A stretch of DNA of 64,000 bases from Lachnospiraceae bacterium UBA7143 (GCA_002491905.1 DKWV01000025.1:1-64000); one strand, 5' to 3'. Shown: positions 15,732 through 25,164, counted from the first letter of the stretch. Translations and numbers: made by a program. The notes: generated by a model not told the origin, from the sequence alone.

Positions 15732-17027
15732 ATGAGTTTACAGGTGGAAAAATTAGAGAAGAACATGGCGAAGCTGACGATCGAGACCGGCGTGGAGGAA
15801 TTTGAGAAAGCCATCGAGAAGGCTTATCAGAAGGAAAAGAACAAAATCAGCATACCGGGCTTCCGCAAGGGTAAGGTACCCCGCCAGATAGTAGAGAAGA
15901 TGTACGGAAAAGAGGTCTTTTTCGAGGAAGCGGCGAATATCCTGATTCCTGATGCCTATGATAAAGCGCTGGATGAGTGCGAGGAGGAGATTGTTTCCTC
16001 ACCGCAGATCGAAGTGACCCAGATCGAGGCGGGCAAGCCTTTTGTTTTCACGGCTACGGTTGCGCTCAAGCCAGAGGTAAAGCTTGGCAAGTACAAGGGC
16101 GTGAAGGTGGAAAAGATTGATACCGCAGTGACCGATGAGGAAGTTGACGCGGAGATTGAAAAGGAACGTCAGAACAACGCCAGAAATATCACGGTGGAAG
16201 ACCGCCCCGTGAAGGACGGCGATATGACCACACTGGATTTTGAGGGCTTTGTGGATGGCGAGGTATTTGAGGGCGGAAAGGGAGAAAACTATCCCTTAAC
16301 GATCGGCTCAGGCGCTTTCATTCCGGGCTTTGAGGAGCAGCTTGTAGGTGCGAAGATCGGTGAGGAGACGGAGGTGAAGGTTACCTTCCCCGAAGATTAC
16401 CAGGCGGAGCATCTGCAGGGCAAGGAAGCGATTTTTAAATGCACGGTGAAAGAGATTAAGGAGAGGGAACTTCCCGAGTTAAACGATGAGTTTGCAAGCG
16501 ATGTTTCCGAGTTTGAGACACTGGCGGAGTACCGCGAGGATGTAAAGAAAAATCTGGAAGAACAGAAGATTAAGGATGCAAAGAGGGAGAAGGAAGATGC
16601 GGCGGTGAAAGCCGTGGTGGAGGCTTCCGAGATGGAGATTCCCGAGGCGATGTTAGCGACCCAGCAGAAGCAGATGGTGGATGAATTTGCACAGCGTATC
16701 ACCATGCAGGGCCTTTCTATGGAGCAGTATCTCCAGTATACCGGCACGGACTATCAGCAGATGGTGGAGCAGGTGAAACCGCAGGCGGAGGAGAAAATCC
16801 GTTCCAGACTTGTGCTTGAGGCGGTGGCGAAGGCAGAGAAGCTGGAGCCTACCGAGGAGGACTACGAGGAAGAGTTAAAGACTATGGCCGAGGTTTACCA
16901 GATGAAGATTGACAAGGTCAGGGATCTTATGGGAGAGCGCGAGAAGAAAGGCATTATGCAGGATCTGGCAGTCAGAAAGGCAGCCGAGTTCATTGCAGAG
17001 AATGCGAAGGAGAGCAAGGCAAAATAA
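15732..17027 (+). CDS. tig: Trigger factor, ribosome-associated chaperone and prolyl isomerase
   Basis: 431 aa from 15732, with AAGGAGGA upstream; the frame is open for a further 18 codons but that part has no ribosome binding site. Order: ribosome-binding domain (1-~115) with the signature FRKGKVPRQIVEKMYG, FKBP-type prolyl isomerase domain (~150-245, GDMTTLDFEGFVDGEVFEGG), and the C-terminal chaperone cradle. It binds nascent chains at the exit tunnel. It heads the protein-quality-control run tig-clpP-clpX-lon, a conserved order in Firmicutes. Confidence 0.97.
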   Translation: MSLQVEKLEKNMAKLTIETGVEEFEKAIEKAYQKEKNKISIPGFRKGKVPRQIVEKMYGKEVFFEEAANILIPDAYDKALDECEEEIVSSPQIEVTQIEAGKPFVFTATVALKPEVKLGKYKGVKVEKIDTAVTDEEVDAEIEKERQNNARNITVEDRPVKDGDMTTLDFEGFVDGEVFEGGKGENYPLTIGSGAFIPGFEEQLVGAKIGEETEVKVTFPEDYQAEHLQGKEAIFKCTVKEIKERELPELNDEFASDVSEFETLAEYREDVKKNLEEQKIKDAKREKEDAAVKAVVEASEMEIPEAMLATQQKQMVDEFAQRITMQGLSMEQYLQYTGTDYQQMVEQVKPQAEEKIRSRLVLEAVAKAEKLEPTEEDYEEELKTMAEVYQMKIDKVRDLMGEREKKGIMQDLAVRKAAEFIAENAKESKAK

Positions 17028-17056
17028 ACGGATTGCTTTAATGGAGGTGTAATAAT

Positions 17057-17653
17057 ATGGCTTTAATACCTTATGTCATTGAACAGACATCCAAGGGGGA
17101 ACGTTCTTACGATATTTATTCCCGGCTTCTGAAGGAGAGGATTATCTTCCTGGGTGAGGAAGTAAACGACGCGAGCGCCAGCGTGATCGTGGCGCAGCTT
17201 CTTTTTCTGGAGTCCGAGGACCCGGAGAAAGACATTAACCTTTACATCAACAGCCCTGGCGGTGTGATTACCGCAGGTATGGCAATTTATGATACGATGC
17301 AGTTTATCAAATGCGATGTGTCTACCGTATGCATCGGTATGGCGGCCAGTATGGGAGCATTTCTGTTGGCAGGCGGCGCCAAGGGCAAGAGAATGGCCCT
17401 GCCGAATGCGGAGATCATGATCCACCAGCCGGCGGGCGGCGCGCAGGGTCAGGCTACCGAGATTGAGATTACGGCGAAGCATATCCTTGCGACCAAAGAA
17501 AAAATGGCGAGAATCATGGCCCAGAACACGGGGCAGGATTTCGAAGTGATCATGGCGGACACAGAGAGGGATAACTGGAAGAGCGCGGAGGAAGCGCTTG
17601 CCTATGGACTGATTGACCGCATTATAACCAGTCATGCCAGCACAGAAGGATAA
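17057..17653 (+). CDS. clpP: ATP-dependent Clp protease proteolytic subunit
   Basis: 198-aa serine protease with catalytic triad Ser98 (GMAASMGA), His123 (IMIHQPAGG) and Asp172. It forms the two-ring barrel that degrades proteins unfolded by ClpX or ClpC. Family-typical length with little propeptide. It follows tig by 29 bases and is preceded by GGAGGTG. Directly after the stop codon a three-hairpin palindrome separates it from clpX, so clpX may have a separate message or altered expression. Confidence 0.97.
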   Translation: MALIPYVIEQTSKGERSYDIYSRLLKERIIFLGEEVNDASASVIVAQLLFLESEDPEKDINLYINSPGGVITAGMAIYDTMQFIKCDVSTVCIGMAASMGAFLLAGGAKGKRMALPNAEIMIHQPAGGAQGQATEIEITAKHILATKEKMARIMAQNTGQDFEVIMADTERDNWKSAEEALAYGLIDRIITSHASTEG

Positions 17654-17765
17654 TGTGAGAAGAACTTCTAACCACTCACAGCAAAGGCTGTTTCGTGGAG
17701 AAGTTCTCAAGTCTGCTATGCAGACTTTTCTCACATAAGAGAATGCCTGAAAGACGGCATTCTCT
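17654..17765. repeat. Multi-arm palindromic element between clpP and clpX
   Basis: An outer perfect stem TGTGAGAA/TTCTCACA (17654-17661, 17728-17735) encloses two arms: GAACTTCT/AGAAGTTC (17662-17669, 17699-17706), itself capped by a CCAC...GTGG hairpin, and AAGTCTGC-TAT-GCAGACTT (17709-17727). A third hairpin follows, AGAGAATGCC/GGCATTCTCT (17738-17747, 17756-17765), perfect over 10 bp. As RNA it would fold as a cloverleaf-like junction. No T-tract follows, so simple termination is unlikely. It could be a mobile palindromic element or an RNA processing or stability signal. Confidence 0.8.
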
Positions 17766-17807
17766 GCGCGGATGCTTTGAGTTTTTGACTTTGGAATGAG
17801 GATTAAG

Positions 17808-19067
17808 ATGGCAGGGAAGATTTCTGAGGAAAAAGTAAGATGTTCTTTTTGCAATAAGACGCAGGATCAGGTCAAAAAAATGATTGCCGGACCGGGTGGT
17901 GTCTATATCTGTGATGAATGTGTAGATATCTGCGCGGACATTATAGAGGAGGAATACGAGGAGGAACCGGAAGCGGAGGAGATGGAAATTAACCTCTTAA
18001 AGCCGGTGGAAATCAAAAACTTTCTCGACGAGTATGTGATCGGTCAGGAGGAAGCCAAGAAGGTGATGGCGGTTTCCGTCTATAATCACTATAAGAGGGT
18101 GATGGCGCCAAAGGACGACGACGACGAAGTGGAACTGCAGAAGAGCAATATCATTATGATTGGGCCTACAGGTTCAGGCAAGACCTATTTGGCGCAGACC
18201 CTTGCTAAGATCATCAACGTGCCCTTTGCGATTGCGGACGCAACGACTTTGACCGAGGCAGGCTATGTGGGCGAGGATGTGGAGAACATTCTGCTCAAGC
18301 TGATTCAGGCGGCGGATTACGATATTGAGCGGGCGCAGTACGGTATTATTTATATCGACGAGATTGACAAGATCACGAAAAAGGGAGAGAATGTGTCCAT
18401 TACCAGAGATGTATCGGGTGAGGGCGTCCAGCAGGCGCTTTTAAAGATCATCGAGGGAACGGTGGCCAGCGTGCCGCCGCAGGGAGGCAGGAAACACCCG
18501 CATCAGGAGCTTTTGCAGATCGATACGACCAATATTCTCTTTATCTGCGGCGGCGCGTTCGACGGGCTGGATAAGATCGTCGAGGAGCGTCTGGACCGCC
18601 ATTCCATCGGCTTTAACGCCCAGGTGGCAGAGAAGAGCGGCAAGGAGATCGGTGCGATCTTAAAGGAAGTAACACCGCAGGATCTCATGAAGTTCGGGCT
18701 GATTCCTGAGTTCATCGGCCGTGTTCCTGTGACGGTAGCTCTGGACGGACTGGATCAGGAGGCACTGGTCCGCATTCTGAAGGAGCCGAAGAACGCGCTG
18801 ATTAAGCAGTACAAGAAGCTCTTTGCCTTCGACGAGGTGAAGCTCTCCGTGGAGGAGGATGCCGTGGTGGAAATTGCAAAGCTTGCCCATGAGAGAAAGA
18901 CGGGGGCAAGAGGTCTGCGTTCCATTGTGGAGAAGGTGATGATGGATGTGATGTACGAGATCCCTTCGGATGACAGCATCGCGGAATGTATTTTGACGAA
19001 AAAGGCGGTGGACGGGGACGAGAAACCCCTTGTCAGATACCGCGACAGATTATTGCAGGCTAAATAG
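17808..19067 (+). CDS. clpX: ATP-dependent Clp protease ATPase subunit ClpX
   Basis: 420-aa AAA+ unfoldase that delivers substrates to ClpP. The N-terminal C4 zinc finger (CSFCNKTQ then CDECVDIC) binds adaptors and substrates; Walker A GPTGSGKT, Walker B IIYIDEIDKI, the IGF-type loop that docks ClpP, and sensor-2 GARGLRSI are all present. Start 17808 (MAGKISEE) is preferred because GAGG lies six bases upstream; 17796 is in frame but lacks a site. It lies between clpP and lon in the conserved proteolysis cluster. Confidence 0.97.
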   Translation: MAGKISEEKVRCSFCNKTQDQVKKMIAGPGGVYICDECVDICADIIEEEYEEEPEAEEMEINLLKPVEIKNFLDEYVIGQEEAKKVMAVSVYNHYKRVMAPKDDDDEVELQKSNIIMIGPTGSGKTYLAQTLAKIINVPFAIADATTLTEAGYVGEDVENILLKLIQAADYDIERAQYGIIYIDEIDKITKKGENVSITRDVSGEGVQQALLKIIEGTVASVPPQGGRKHPHQELLQIDTTNILFICGGAFDGLDKIVEERLDRHSIGFNAQVAEKSGKEIGAILKEVTPQDLMKFGLIPEFIGRVPVTVALDGLDQEALVRILKEPKNALIKQYKKLFAFDEVKLSVEEDAVVEIAKLAHERKTGARGLRSIVEKVMMDVMYEIPSDDSIAECILTKKAVDGDEKPLVRYRDRLLQAK

Positions 19068-19126
19068 AAGCAAATGGGCGTCGCCAGAATTTTGGCGGCG
19101 TTTCTGACAATCAGAGGGATGATTTT

Positions 19127-21520
19127 ATGGATAACTGGAATCAGGTGGAGAACGGGAAGGAGAGCACGGATGCGCTTTCCCTTCTGCGGGAGGACACGCT
19201 TCCGACGGTGACCCTCAGGGGACTTACGATTCTGCCGGGGATGGTAATTCATTTTGATCTCAGCAGGGAGGCATCCAAGGCTTCCGTGGAGCAGGCGATG
19301 CTGGGGGATCAGAGACTGCTTGTGGTAAGTCAGAAGGACCCGGGTAAAGAAAATCCAGCCATGGAAGATATCTATGACGTGGGAACCGTTACATTGATCA
19401 GGCAGGTCAGCAAACTTCCCGAGCGTGTGCTGCGCGTTTTGGTGGAGGGCGTCTCCAGAGCACGTATTTGCGGGCTCTCAGAGTCAGAGGGCGGAATAGT
19501 GACGCGGGTGTCATATGTAAGGGACGACAGTTCCGACATTGATGAGATATCGGCAGAGGCAATGACCAGAACAGTCAAAGAGACATTGGAGGCTTACGGC
19601 GCCTGCTTTCCCAAGGTGGGGAAGGCGGTGCAGGATCAGATAGACGAGAGGATGGAGCTTGGAAAGCTCCTGGACAGTATTACCATAAATATGCCGCTGG
19701 CGGTGGCAGATAAGCAGAAAATCCTGAGTGCCATATCGGTGCGGGAGCGGTTTTCGATTCTGACGGGGATACTCACCCGCGAGGTGGAGGTTATCCGCAT
19801 TAAGAATGAGCTGGCAAGGGATATCAGGCAGCGGATTGACAAAAACCAGCGGGATTATATTCTGCGGGAACAGATGCAGTACATTAAGGAGGAGCTGGGA
19901 GAAAACAACACCGACTCTGATGTGGAGCAGTTTTTGGCGGAGGCGGAGAAGCTGAAGGCGAAATCGGAGGTAAAGGAGAAAATCCGCAAGGAGATCGCAC
20001 GCTATAAAAATGTGGCGGGCAGCAGTTCTGAGAGCGCAGTGGAGCGCGCCTACATCGAGACGCTCCTGGAGCTTCCCTGGGACAGGGCATCGAAGGACAG
20101 CCGTGATCTGGAGAGTGCGGAAAGGATTCTGAACGAACAGCATTACGGGCTGGAAAAGGTGAAGGAGCGGATGCTGGAATTTCTGGCTGTCCGAATGCTG
20201 ACGGGGAAGGCGGGAAGTCAGATCATCTGTCTGGTTGGGCCTCCCGGCACGGGAAAGACTTCCGTGGCAAAGAGCGTGGCGGAGGCGTTGAAGAGGAAGT
20301 ACGTAAGAATATGTCTGGGCGGGGTGCGCGATGAGGCGGAGATCAGGGGCCACCGCAAAACTTATGTGGGGGCCATGCCGGGCCGTGTTGTTGCGGCTAT
20401 TAAACAGGCGGGGGTGAAAAATCCGCTGATGCTTCTGGATGAGATCGACAAGCTGGGCAGCGATTATAAGGGAGACCCCTCCTCCGCGCTCTTAGAGGTG
20501 CTGGACGGAGAACAGAACTATGCGTTCAGGGATCATTATGTGGAGATTCCCATTGATTTGTCGGAAGTGTTTTTTATTGCTACGGCAAACAGCCGCGACG
20601 GTATACCCCGTCCGCTTCTTGACCGCATGGAGATCATAGAAGTGAACAGCTATACCGCCAACGAAAAATTCCATATAGCCAGAGAGCATCTGGTGGCGAA
20701 GGCGTTTCAAAAGAATGGAATCAGGGAGGGAGAGATTGCTTTCTCCGATGAGGCAATCCGCGATATCGTGCGGTTTTATACGAGAGAGGCGGGAGTCAGA
20801 GGACTGGAGCGTCAGATCGGCGCTGTCTGCCGGAAGGAGGCAAGAATGATCGCCGCGCGCCGGAAACAGAAATTGACCGAAAAGGTTAATGTAACGTCCG
20901 AGAAGCTGGAATACTATCTGGGCAAGCCAAAATACCGGCAGGATATAATCAATGAGAAGCCGGAGATCGGTATTGTCAGAGGCCTTGCATGGACCAGCGT
21001 GGGCGGGGATACCCTTCAGATCGAGGTCAACGTCATGCCGGGAGAGGGCAAGATTGACTTAACTGGTCAGATGGGGGATGTGATGAAGGAATCCGCCCGG
21101 ACGGCCCTGAGCTATGTGCGTTCCGTCAGCGGGAAATATAAGGTGGCCGAGAACTTTTATAAGAAGAGGGACTTTCATATCCATATTCCCGAGGGAGCGG
21201 TGCCGAAGGACGGTCCTTCTGCGGGAATTACAATGGCCACAGCGCTTTTGTCGGCTGTGACACATACGCCGGTGCGGGCGGATCTTGCGATGACCGGAGA
21301 GGTCACTTTGCGGGGCAGGGTGCTTCCCATCGGTGGATTGAAGGAAAAGATTCTGGCGGCGAAGATGGCGGAGGTAAAAACCGTCCTTGTGCCGAAGGAA
21401 AACGAGAAAGATATCGAGGAGATTTCCGGGGAAATTAAGGAAGGGCTGGAGATCGTCTTTGTGGAGACGATGGAGGAAGTGGCAGGCCGCGCCCTGATAT
21501 CCCGGGGGAGAGATGAGTAA
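19127..21520 (+). CDS. lon: ATP-dependent protease La
   Basis: 797-aa Lon protease: N-terminal substrate-binding domain (~25-220), coiled-coil linker, AAA+ module with Walker A GPPGTGKT and Walker B MLLDEIDK, and C-terminal protease domain with the Ser698-Lys741 dyad (KDGPSAGIT; GGLKEKILAAK). The 43-residue spacing of the dyad matches E. coli Lon. It degrades misfolded and some regulatory proteins. It follows clpX by 59 bases, and ysxC starts three bases after its stop codon, so lon-ysxC are cotranscribed. Confidence 0.97.
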   Translation: MDNWNQVENGKESTDALSLLREDTLPTVTLRGLTILPGMVIHFDLSREASKASVEQAMLGDQRLLVVSQKDPGKENPAMEDIYDVGTVTLIRQVSKLPERVLRVLVEGVSRARICGLSESEGGIVTRVSYVRDDSSDIDEISAEAMTRTVKETLEAYGACFPKVGKAVQDQIDERMELGKLLDSITINMPLAVADKQKILSAISVRERFSILTGILTREVEVIRIKNELARDIRQRIDKNQRDYILREQMQYIKEELGENNTDSDVEQFLAEAEKLKAKSEVKEKIRKEIARYKNVAGSSSESAVERAYIETLLELPWDRASKDSRDLESAERILNEQHYGLEKVKERMLEFLAVRMLTGKAGSQIICLVGPPGTGKTSVAKSVAEALKRKYVRICLGGVRDEAEIRGHRKTYVGAMPGRVVAAIKQAGVKNPLMLLDEIDKLGSDYKGDPSSALLEVLDGEQNYAFRDHYVEIPIDLSEVFFIATANSRDGIPRPLLDRMEIIEVNSYTANEKFHIAREHLVAKAFQKNGIREGEIAFSDEAIRDIVRFYTREAGVRGLERQIGAVCRKEARMIAARRKQKLTEKVNVTSEKLEYYLGKPKYRQDIINEKPEIGIVRGLAWTSVGGDTLQIEVNVMPGEGKIDLTGQMGDVMKESARTALSYVRSVSGKYKVAENFYKKRDFHIHIPEGAVPKDGPSAGITMATALLSAVTHTPVRADLAMTGEVTLRGRVLPIGGLKEKILAAKMAEVKTVLVPKENEKDIEEISGEIKEGLEIVFVETMEEVAGRALISRGRDE

Positions 21521-21523
21521 AGC

Positions 21524-22120
21524 ATGGTTATCAAAAACGTAAATTTGGAGACGGTGTGCGGTGTTACCAGTACGCTTCCAGAAAATAAGCTGCCGGAGTT
21601 TGCCTTTGCGGGAAAGAGCAATGTGGGGAAATCGTCCCTGATTAACGGTCTGATGAACCGAAAGTCGCTGGCCCGTACCAGCTCCTCTCCGGGAAAGACG
21701 CAGACCATCAACTATTATAATATTAACAATGAGATGTACTTTGTGGACCTGCCCGGCTACGGCTACGCAACGGCCAATGAAAAGGTAAAGGCGACGTGGG
21801 GGAAGATGATTGAGGACTATCTGCACCAGTCAAAGCAGATTCGTGCGGTATTTCTTCTGGTGGATATCAGACATGCGCCCTCGGAAAACGACAGGATTAT
21901 GTACGACTGGATCCTGAATCGGGGATATCAGCCGGTTATCATTGCCACGAAGCTGGATAAAGTTAAGCGGAGTCAGGTGGCAAAGCAGATAAAACTCATT
22001 TGTGACACACTTGACGTAGTAGATGACACAACTGTCATACCGTATTCTTCCCTCAGCAAACAGGGAAGGGAAGAGATATATGGGCTGTTGGACGGGATAT
22101 TGGAGAATGCGGAAGCATAA
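21524..22120 (+). CDS. ysxC: Ribosome-biogenesis GTPase YsxC/EngB
   Basis: 198-aa essential P-loop GTPase needed for assembly of the large ribosomal subunit. G1 is GKSNVGKSS (30-38), G3 DLPGYGYA, G4 TKLDK; the conserved YYNINNE and YGYATANEKV regions are those of the EngB family. The lon-ysxC order is widely conserved in Firmicutes. GGGGGAGAG upstream overlaps the lon 3' end, implying translational coupling. Confidence 0.96.
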   Translation: MVIKNVNLETVCGVTSTLPENKLPEFAFAGKSNVGKSSLINGLMNRKSLARTSSSPGKTQTINYYNINNEMYFVDLPGYGYATANEKVKATWGKMIEDYLHQSKQIRAVFLLVDIRHAPSENDRIMYDWILNRGYQPVIIATKLDKVKRSQVAKQIKLICDTLDVVDDTTVIPYSSLSKQGREEIYGLLDGILENAEA

Positions 22121-22176
22121 GCATACGGCATAAAGCATACAAGGCCGTAAAGGTGACGCGGTTCGGAGGAAAATCT

Positions 22177-23475
22177 ATGGGAAAAGCCTCAAAAATTTAT
22201 CTGAAAGTGACAATGAATCTGTTTACGGCGCTTGCCGTTGTGCTTTTGTGCATTTTCCTTCTTCCCAGATGCATCTGGTTTTTTATGCCCTTTATTCTCG
22301 GTTGGCTTATTTCGCTGATCGCGTCCCCAGTGGTGCGGTTTTTTGAGGAAAAACTGAAAGTGAAGCGGAAGGCTATGACGGTGGTGGTGATTGTGGCAGT
22401 GTTGGCGGCGGTTGTGCTCCTGGTTTATCTGCTGGCTGCCAAGCTGGTCCGGGAGGGCGTGAACTTTGTCAATGAGCTGCCCAATATCTGGAACACCATA
22501 CTGACGGAGCTAAACAAGGTGGGAGCAAACCTGCAGGGCGTCTATGACAGGATGCCGGCGGATGTGCAGGACACGGTTGATAATATAATTCTGGAAATGG
22601 GGAATTATATAAGCGGTATTATGGGAAAGATTGATCTGCCTTCCTTCGAGGCAGTGGGAAATGTGGCGAAGCAGATCCCGGATATTTTTCTGGGTGTGGT
22701 GATGTGTCTGCTCTCGGCTTACTTTTTTGTGGCGGATAAGGGATATATGGCGGCAGCGGCGGAAAAGTATGTACCGACCTCGGTGCGGTACCATTTTGAC
22801 CTGATCCGCAGAAGCTTTCGAAATGCGGTCGGGGGATATTTTAGGGCGCAGTTTAAAATCGAGTGCTGGATATATGTTCTTCTGGTGGTGGGCCTGATGA
22901 TTCTGGGGGTGGATTACGCCTTTCTGGTTGCTTTTGGAATCGCCGTTTTAGACTTCCTTCCGGTATTCGGCACAGGGACCGTGATGGTCCCCTGGGCAAT
23001 TATAGAACTGCTGTCGGAAAATTACCGCATGATGTTTGGCCTGCTGGTAATCTGGTTGGGCGGGCAGCTTGTGCGACAGGTGATTCAGCCGAAGATCGTG
23101 GGGGACTCCATTGGAATGGACGCCATACCGACCTTGTTCCTCCTTTATATCGGTTACCGCATGGCGGGCGTGCTGGGAATGATTTTGGCAGTGCCGATCG
23201 GCATTATTCTGGTGAACCTTTATGAGGAGGGCGTTTTTGATACAACCAGACAGAGTCTGCGGATTCTGGTGGCGGGTTTTAACCATTTTCGGAAAATCCG
23301 CCCGGAAGATATGGCAGTGGTGGAGGAATACGAGAGGGAAGCGAAGAATATATACAAACAGGAGACAGAGCATGAGAGGGCGGCCAAAGAGCAGCTCCAT
23401 GAGGCTTCCCAGATTAAGTTGGAGGAGCCGCAGATTATAAAGAAATTTATGGATAAGAAAAAGTCAAAATCATAA
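22177..23475 (+). CDS. AI-2E family transporter-like membrane protein
   Basis: 432 aa from 22177, where CGGAGGA is placed ideally; the frame's earlier GTG at 22153 has none. Membrane segments pair near the N-terminus (~10-60), then a long extracytoplasmic stretch and the conserved C-terminal block with GVDYAFLVAFGIAVLDFLPVFGTG and later KIVGDSIGMDAIPTLFLLY. Family roles differ (AI-2 export, Na+/H+ antiport, sporulation protein YtvI). The YtvI-like reading is attractive in a spore former but unproven. A charged tail (~395-432) is cytosolic. Confidence 0.85.
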   Translation: MGKASKIYLKVTMNLFTALAVVLLCIFLLPRCIWFFMPFILGWLISLIASPVVRFFEEKLKVKRKAMTVVVIVAVLAAVVLLVYLLAAKLVREGVNFVNELPNIWNTILTELNKVGANLQGVYDRMPADVQDTVDNIILEMGNYISGIMGKIDLPSFEAVGNVAKQIPDIFLGVVMCLLSAYFFVADKGYMAAAAEKYVPTSVRYHFDLIRRSFRNAVGGYFRAQFKIECWIYVLLVVGLMILGVDYAFLVAFGIAVLDFLPVFGTGTVMVPWAIIELLSENYRMMFGLLVIWLGGQLVRQVIQPKIVGDSIGMDAIPTLFLLYIGYRMAGVLGMILAVPIGIILVNLYEEGVFDTTRQSLRILVAGFNHFRKIRPEDMAVVEEYEREAKNIYKQETEHERAAKEQLHEASQIKLEEPQIIKKFMDKKKSKS

Positions 23476-23497
23476 GTAGACAGCGGGGAGAACGCGA

Positions 23498-23971
23498 GTG
23501 CAAAAAAGAAGGATGATAAAGCTCTTTTTTGCTATCTACATTTTAGTTGTCATAAAGGTTATCATTTTTAAGTATCCCTGGGAGGAGCTCATGAAGATCG
23601 CTGCTTCCTGGCGCAGAGGCGTCATATTCGAGGGACTTGGCACGGCGAACTTTACGCCTTTTAAAACAATAAAAATGTATATAGAGTATTCCTATAAATT
23701 GAATAGTGTGGAGAATCTGGCAGGAAATGTGCTGGTGTTCGTTCCCTTTGGCTTTCTCTTTCCTTTTGTTGCAGGGGAGGGGGAACGCTTTTGTGTGATG
23801 CTGTTAAATGCGTTTGTATTTGTGATGGGAATCGAGGTGTTTCAGCTTTTCAGCGCGTTCGGCGCTTTTGATGTGGATGATATTTTATTAAATTGTCTCG
23901 GCGCATCCCTCGGCTTTGGCGTTTACCGTCTGGTGCGGTTCCTGCGGGGACAACACAAAAAGATTTTTTAA
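23498..23971 (+). CDS. VanZ-like family protein
   Basis: 157 aa with four or five membrane segments and the VanZ core NLAGNVLVFVPFGFLFP, EVFQLF and DVDDILLNCLGASLGF. The family is named after the teicoplanin-resistance protein VanZ, but most members are unlinked to van genes and have unknown roles in the envelope. No other van gene is near. A GTG start at 23498 has GGGGAG upstream; ATG 23513 is a possible alternative. Confidence 0.82.
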   Translation: MQKRRMIKLFFAIYILVVIKVIIFKYPWEELMKIAASWRRGVIFEGLGTANFTPFKTIKMYIEYSYKLNSVENLAGNVLVFVPFGFLFPFVAGEGERFCVMLLNAFVFVMGIEVFQLFSAFGAFDVDDILLNCLGASLGFGVYRLVRFLRGQHKKIF

Positions 23972-24005
23972 GAAATCTAAGTTTTGTGTGAAAGGAGTGT
24001 TTGTG

Positions 24006-24593
24006 ATGGAAGGTTTGCTGAAAAAGATCAAGACGAATGTGGTGGTTTCCTCCGCATTGTGTGTGCTCCTCGGTCTGGTGCTTGTGTTCAGGCCGGGCCT
24101 GTCTATGCGGATTGTCTGCACGGCTGTGGGCGTGGTGCTGATTTTATCTGGCGTCATGCGGATGGTTGATTATTTTACTGCCAGGGACGGCAGTCTGTAC
24201 TCACAGGCAAATTTGATTTTCGGTATTGTGCTGGTGGTCGTGGGCGTCTGGATCGTGGTGAAACCAGATAAGGTGATGGCGATCATTCCGATTATAGTGG
24301 GCATTGTGATTGCTATGCATGGTTTACATAACCTAAAACAGGCGGCCGAACTTTGGCGGGATAAGTACGAGAGATGGTGGGTGGCTCTTATTCTGGGCGT
24401 GCTCACGGTGGGATTTGGCGTTCTGTTGATCTGCAGGCCTTTTGCCGCCATAGATACGGTTGTCATGCTGATCGGATTTTTTCTCATCTACGACGGCCTT
24501 TCCAATGTCTGGATTGTTTCGAGAATCTACAAAAATGCAAAGATTATACGGCAGGAGATGAGTGCGGTAGACGTGGAGATCCGGGAAAAATAA
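24006..24593 (+). CDS. HdeD/DUF308 family membrane protein
   Basis: 195 aa from ATG 24006, with AAAGGAG upstream; the frame stays open upstream over the end of the vanZ-like gene but without a site. Six membrane segments arranged in pairs separated by short charged turns, with repeated motifs like LGLVLVFRPGLS, VVVGVWIVVKPDKV and GFGVLLICRPFAA, the DUF308 repeat. E. coli HdeD is linked to acid resistance; the role here is unknown. Confidence 0.8.
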   Translation: MEGLLKKIKTNVVVSSALCVLLGLVLVFRPGLSMRIVCTAVGVVLILSGVMRMVDYFTARDGSLYSQANLIFGIVLVVVGVWIVVKPDKVMAIIPIIVGIVIAMHGLHNLKQAAELWRDKYERWWVALILGVLTVGFGVLLICRPFAAIDTVVMLIGFFLIYDGLSNVWIVSRIYKNAKIIRQEMSAVDVEIREK

Positions 24594-24617
24594 GAATTGA
24601 TTTCATAAAATTTTTAC

Positions 24618-24646
24618 TTGTGTATTTGAAAAAGAAGTTTTATTAT
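24618..24646 (+). promoter_or_regulatory. Promoter of the 157-aa unknown gene
   Basis: TTGTGT (24618-24623), a 17-base spacer, TATTAT (24641-24646). A GAAGAGGG site follows before ATG 24670. Confidence 0.5.
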
Positions 24647-24669
24647 AAAGTGAGAAGAGGGAATAAAGT

Positions 24670-25143
24670 ATGACAGTCGGAGCGATCAGTTTTCAACCTT
24701 ATGTATATAACGTAAATGCCATCAGTCCGGCCAGCATGAATAAACTGTCCAGAATTTCGGATAATGTGCTGGATAAAAAGACTGATTTCAGTGAGCTGGC
24801 AGAGAATGAAAATCCGCTGAAAAAGGGACAGACCCTGAATTTTCAGGATATGCTGGAAATGCAGATGCAGCGCGGGAGAAGCAATGCGGCGAGAGTTATG
24901 AAGCCGGCAGAGGCGACGCAGGAGGAGAATGGCGCAACGCTGGAAACTGTGAAGACAGAAAACGCAGCAGTGAAGTTTGGCCGGGAGAATGCGACGGCTG
25001 CCGTACAGCCTGAAAAAGAGACAGCAGAGAATGCACAGAGTGTACAGACGGCGGTATTCGACGGCAGTGGCGCGGAGAACAGCGTCAGCAGTTTCCGCAT
25101 GCAGCAGGCGATCAGTGCATATGAGATGTTTATGACAGCGTAG
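24670..25143 (+). CDS. Protein of unknown function, hydrophilic
   Basis: 157 aa, no recognised domain, no signal peptide or membrane segment. The N-terminal part (GAISFQPYVYNVNAISPASM) is Asn/Tyr/Ser-rich; the middle carries FQDMLEMQMQRGRSNAARVM, which could be an amphipathic helix; the region ~78-130 is Glu/Thr/Ala-rich and probably disordered; it ends MQQAISAYEMFMTA. It has its own promoter, a ribosome binding site and a strong terminator, so it is a real gene. The ends loosely recall small flagellar or secretion-associated proteins, but I would not assign that. Confidence 0.7.
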   Translation: MTVGAISFQPYVYNVNAISPASMNKLSRISDNVLDKKTDFSELAENENPLKKGQTLNFQDMLEMQMQRGRSNAARVMKPAEATQEENGATLETVKTENAAVKFGRENATAAVQPEKETAENAQSVQTAVFDGSGAENSVSSFRMQQAISAYEMFMTA

Positions 25144-25164
25144 ATTGAAAAATATAGAAATGGC

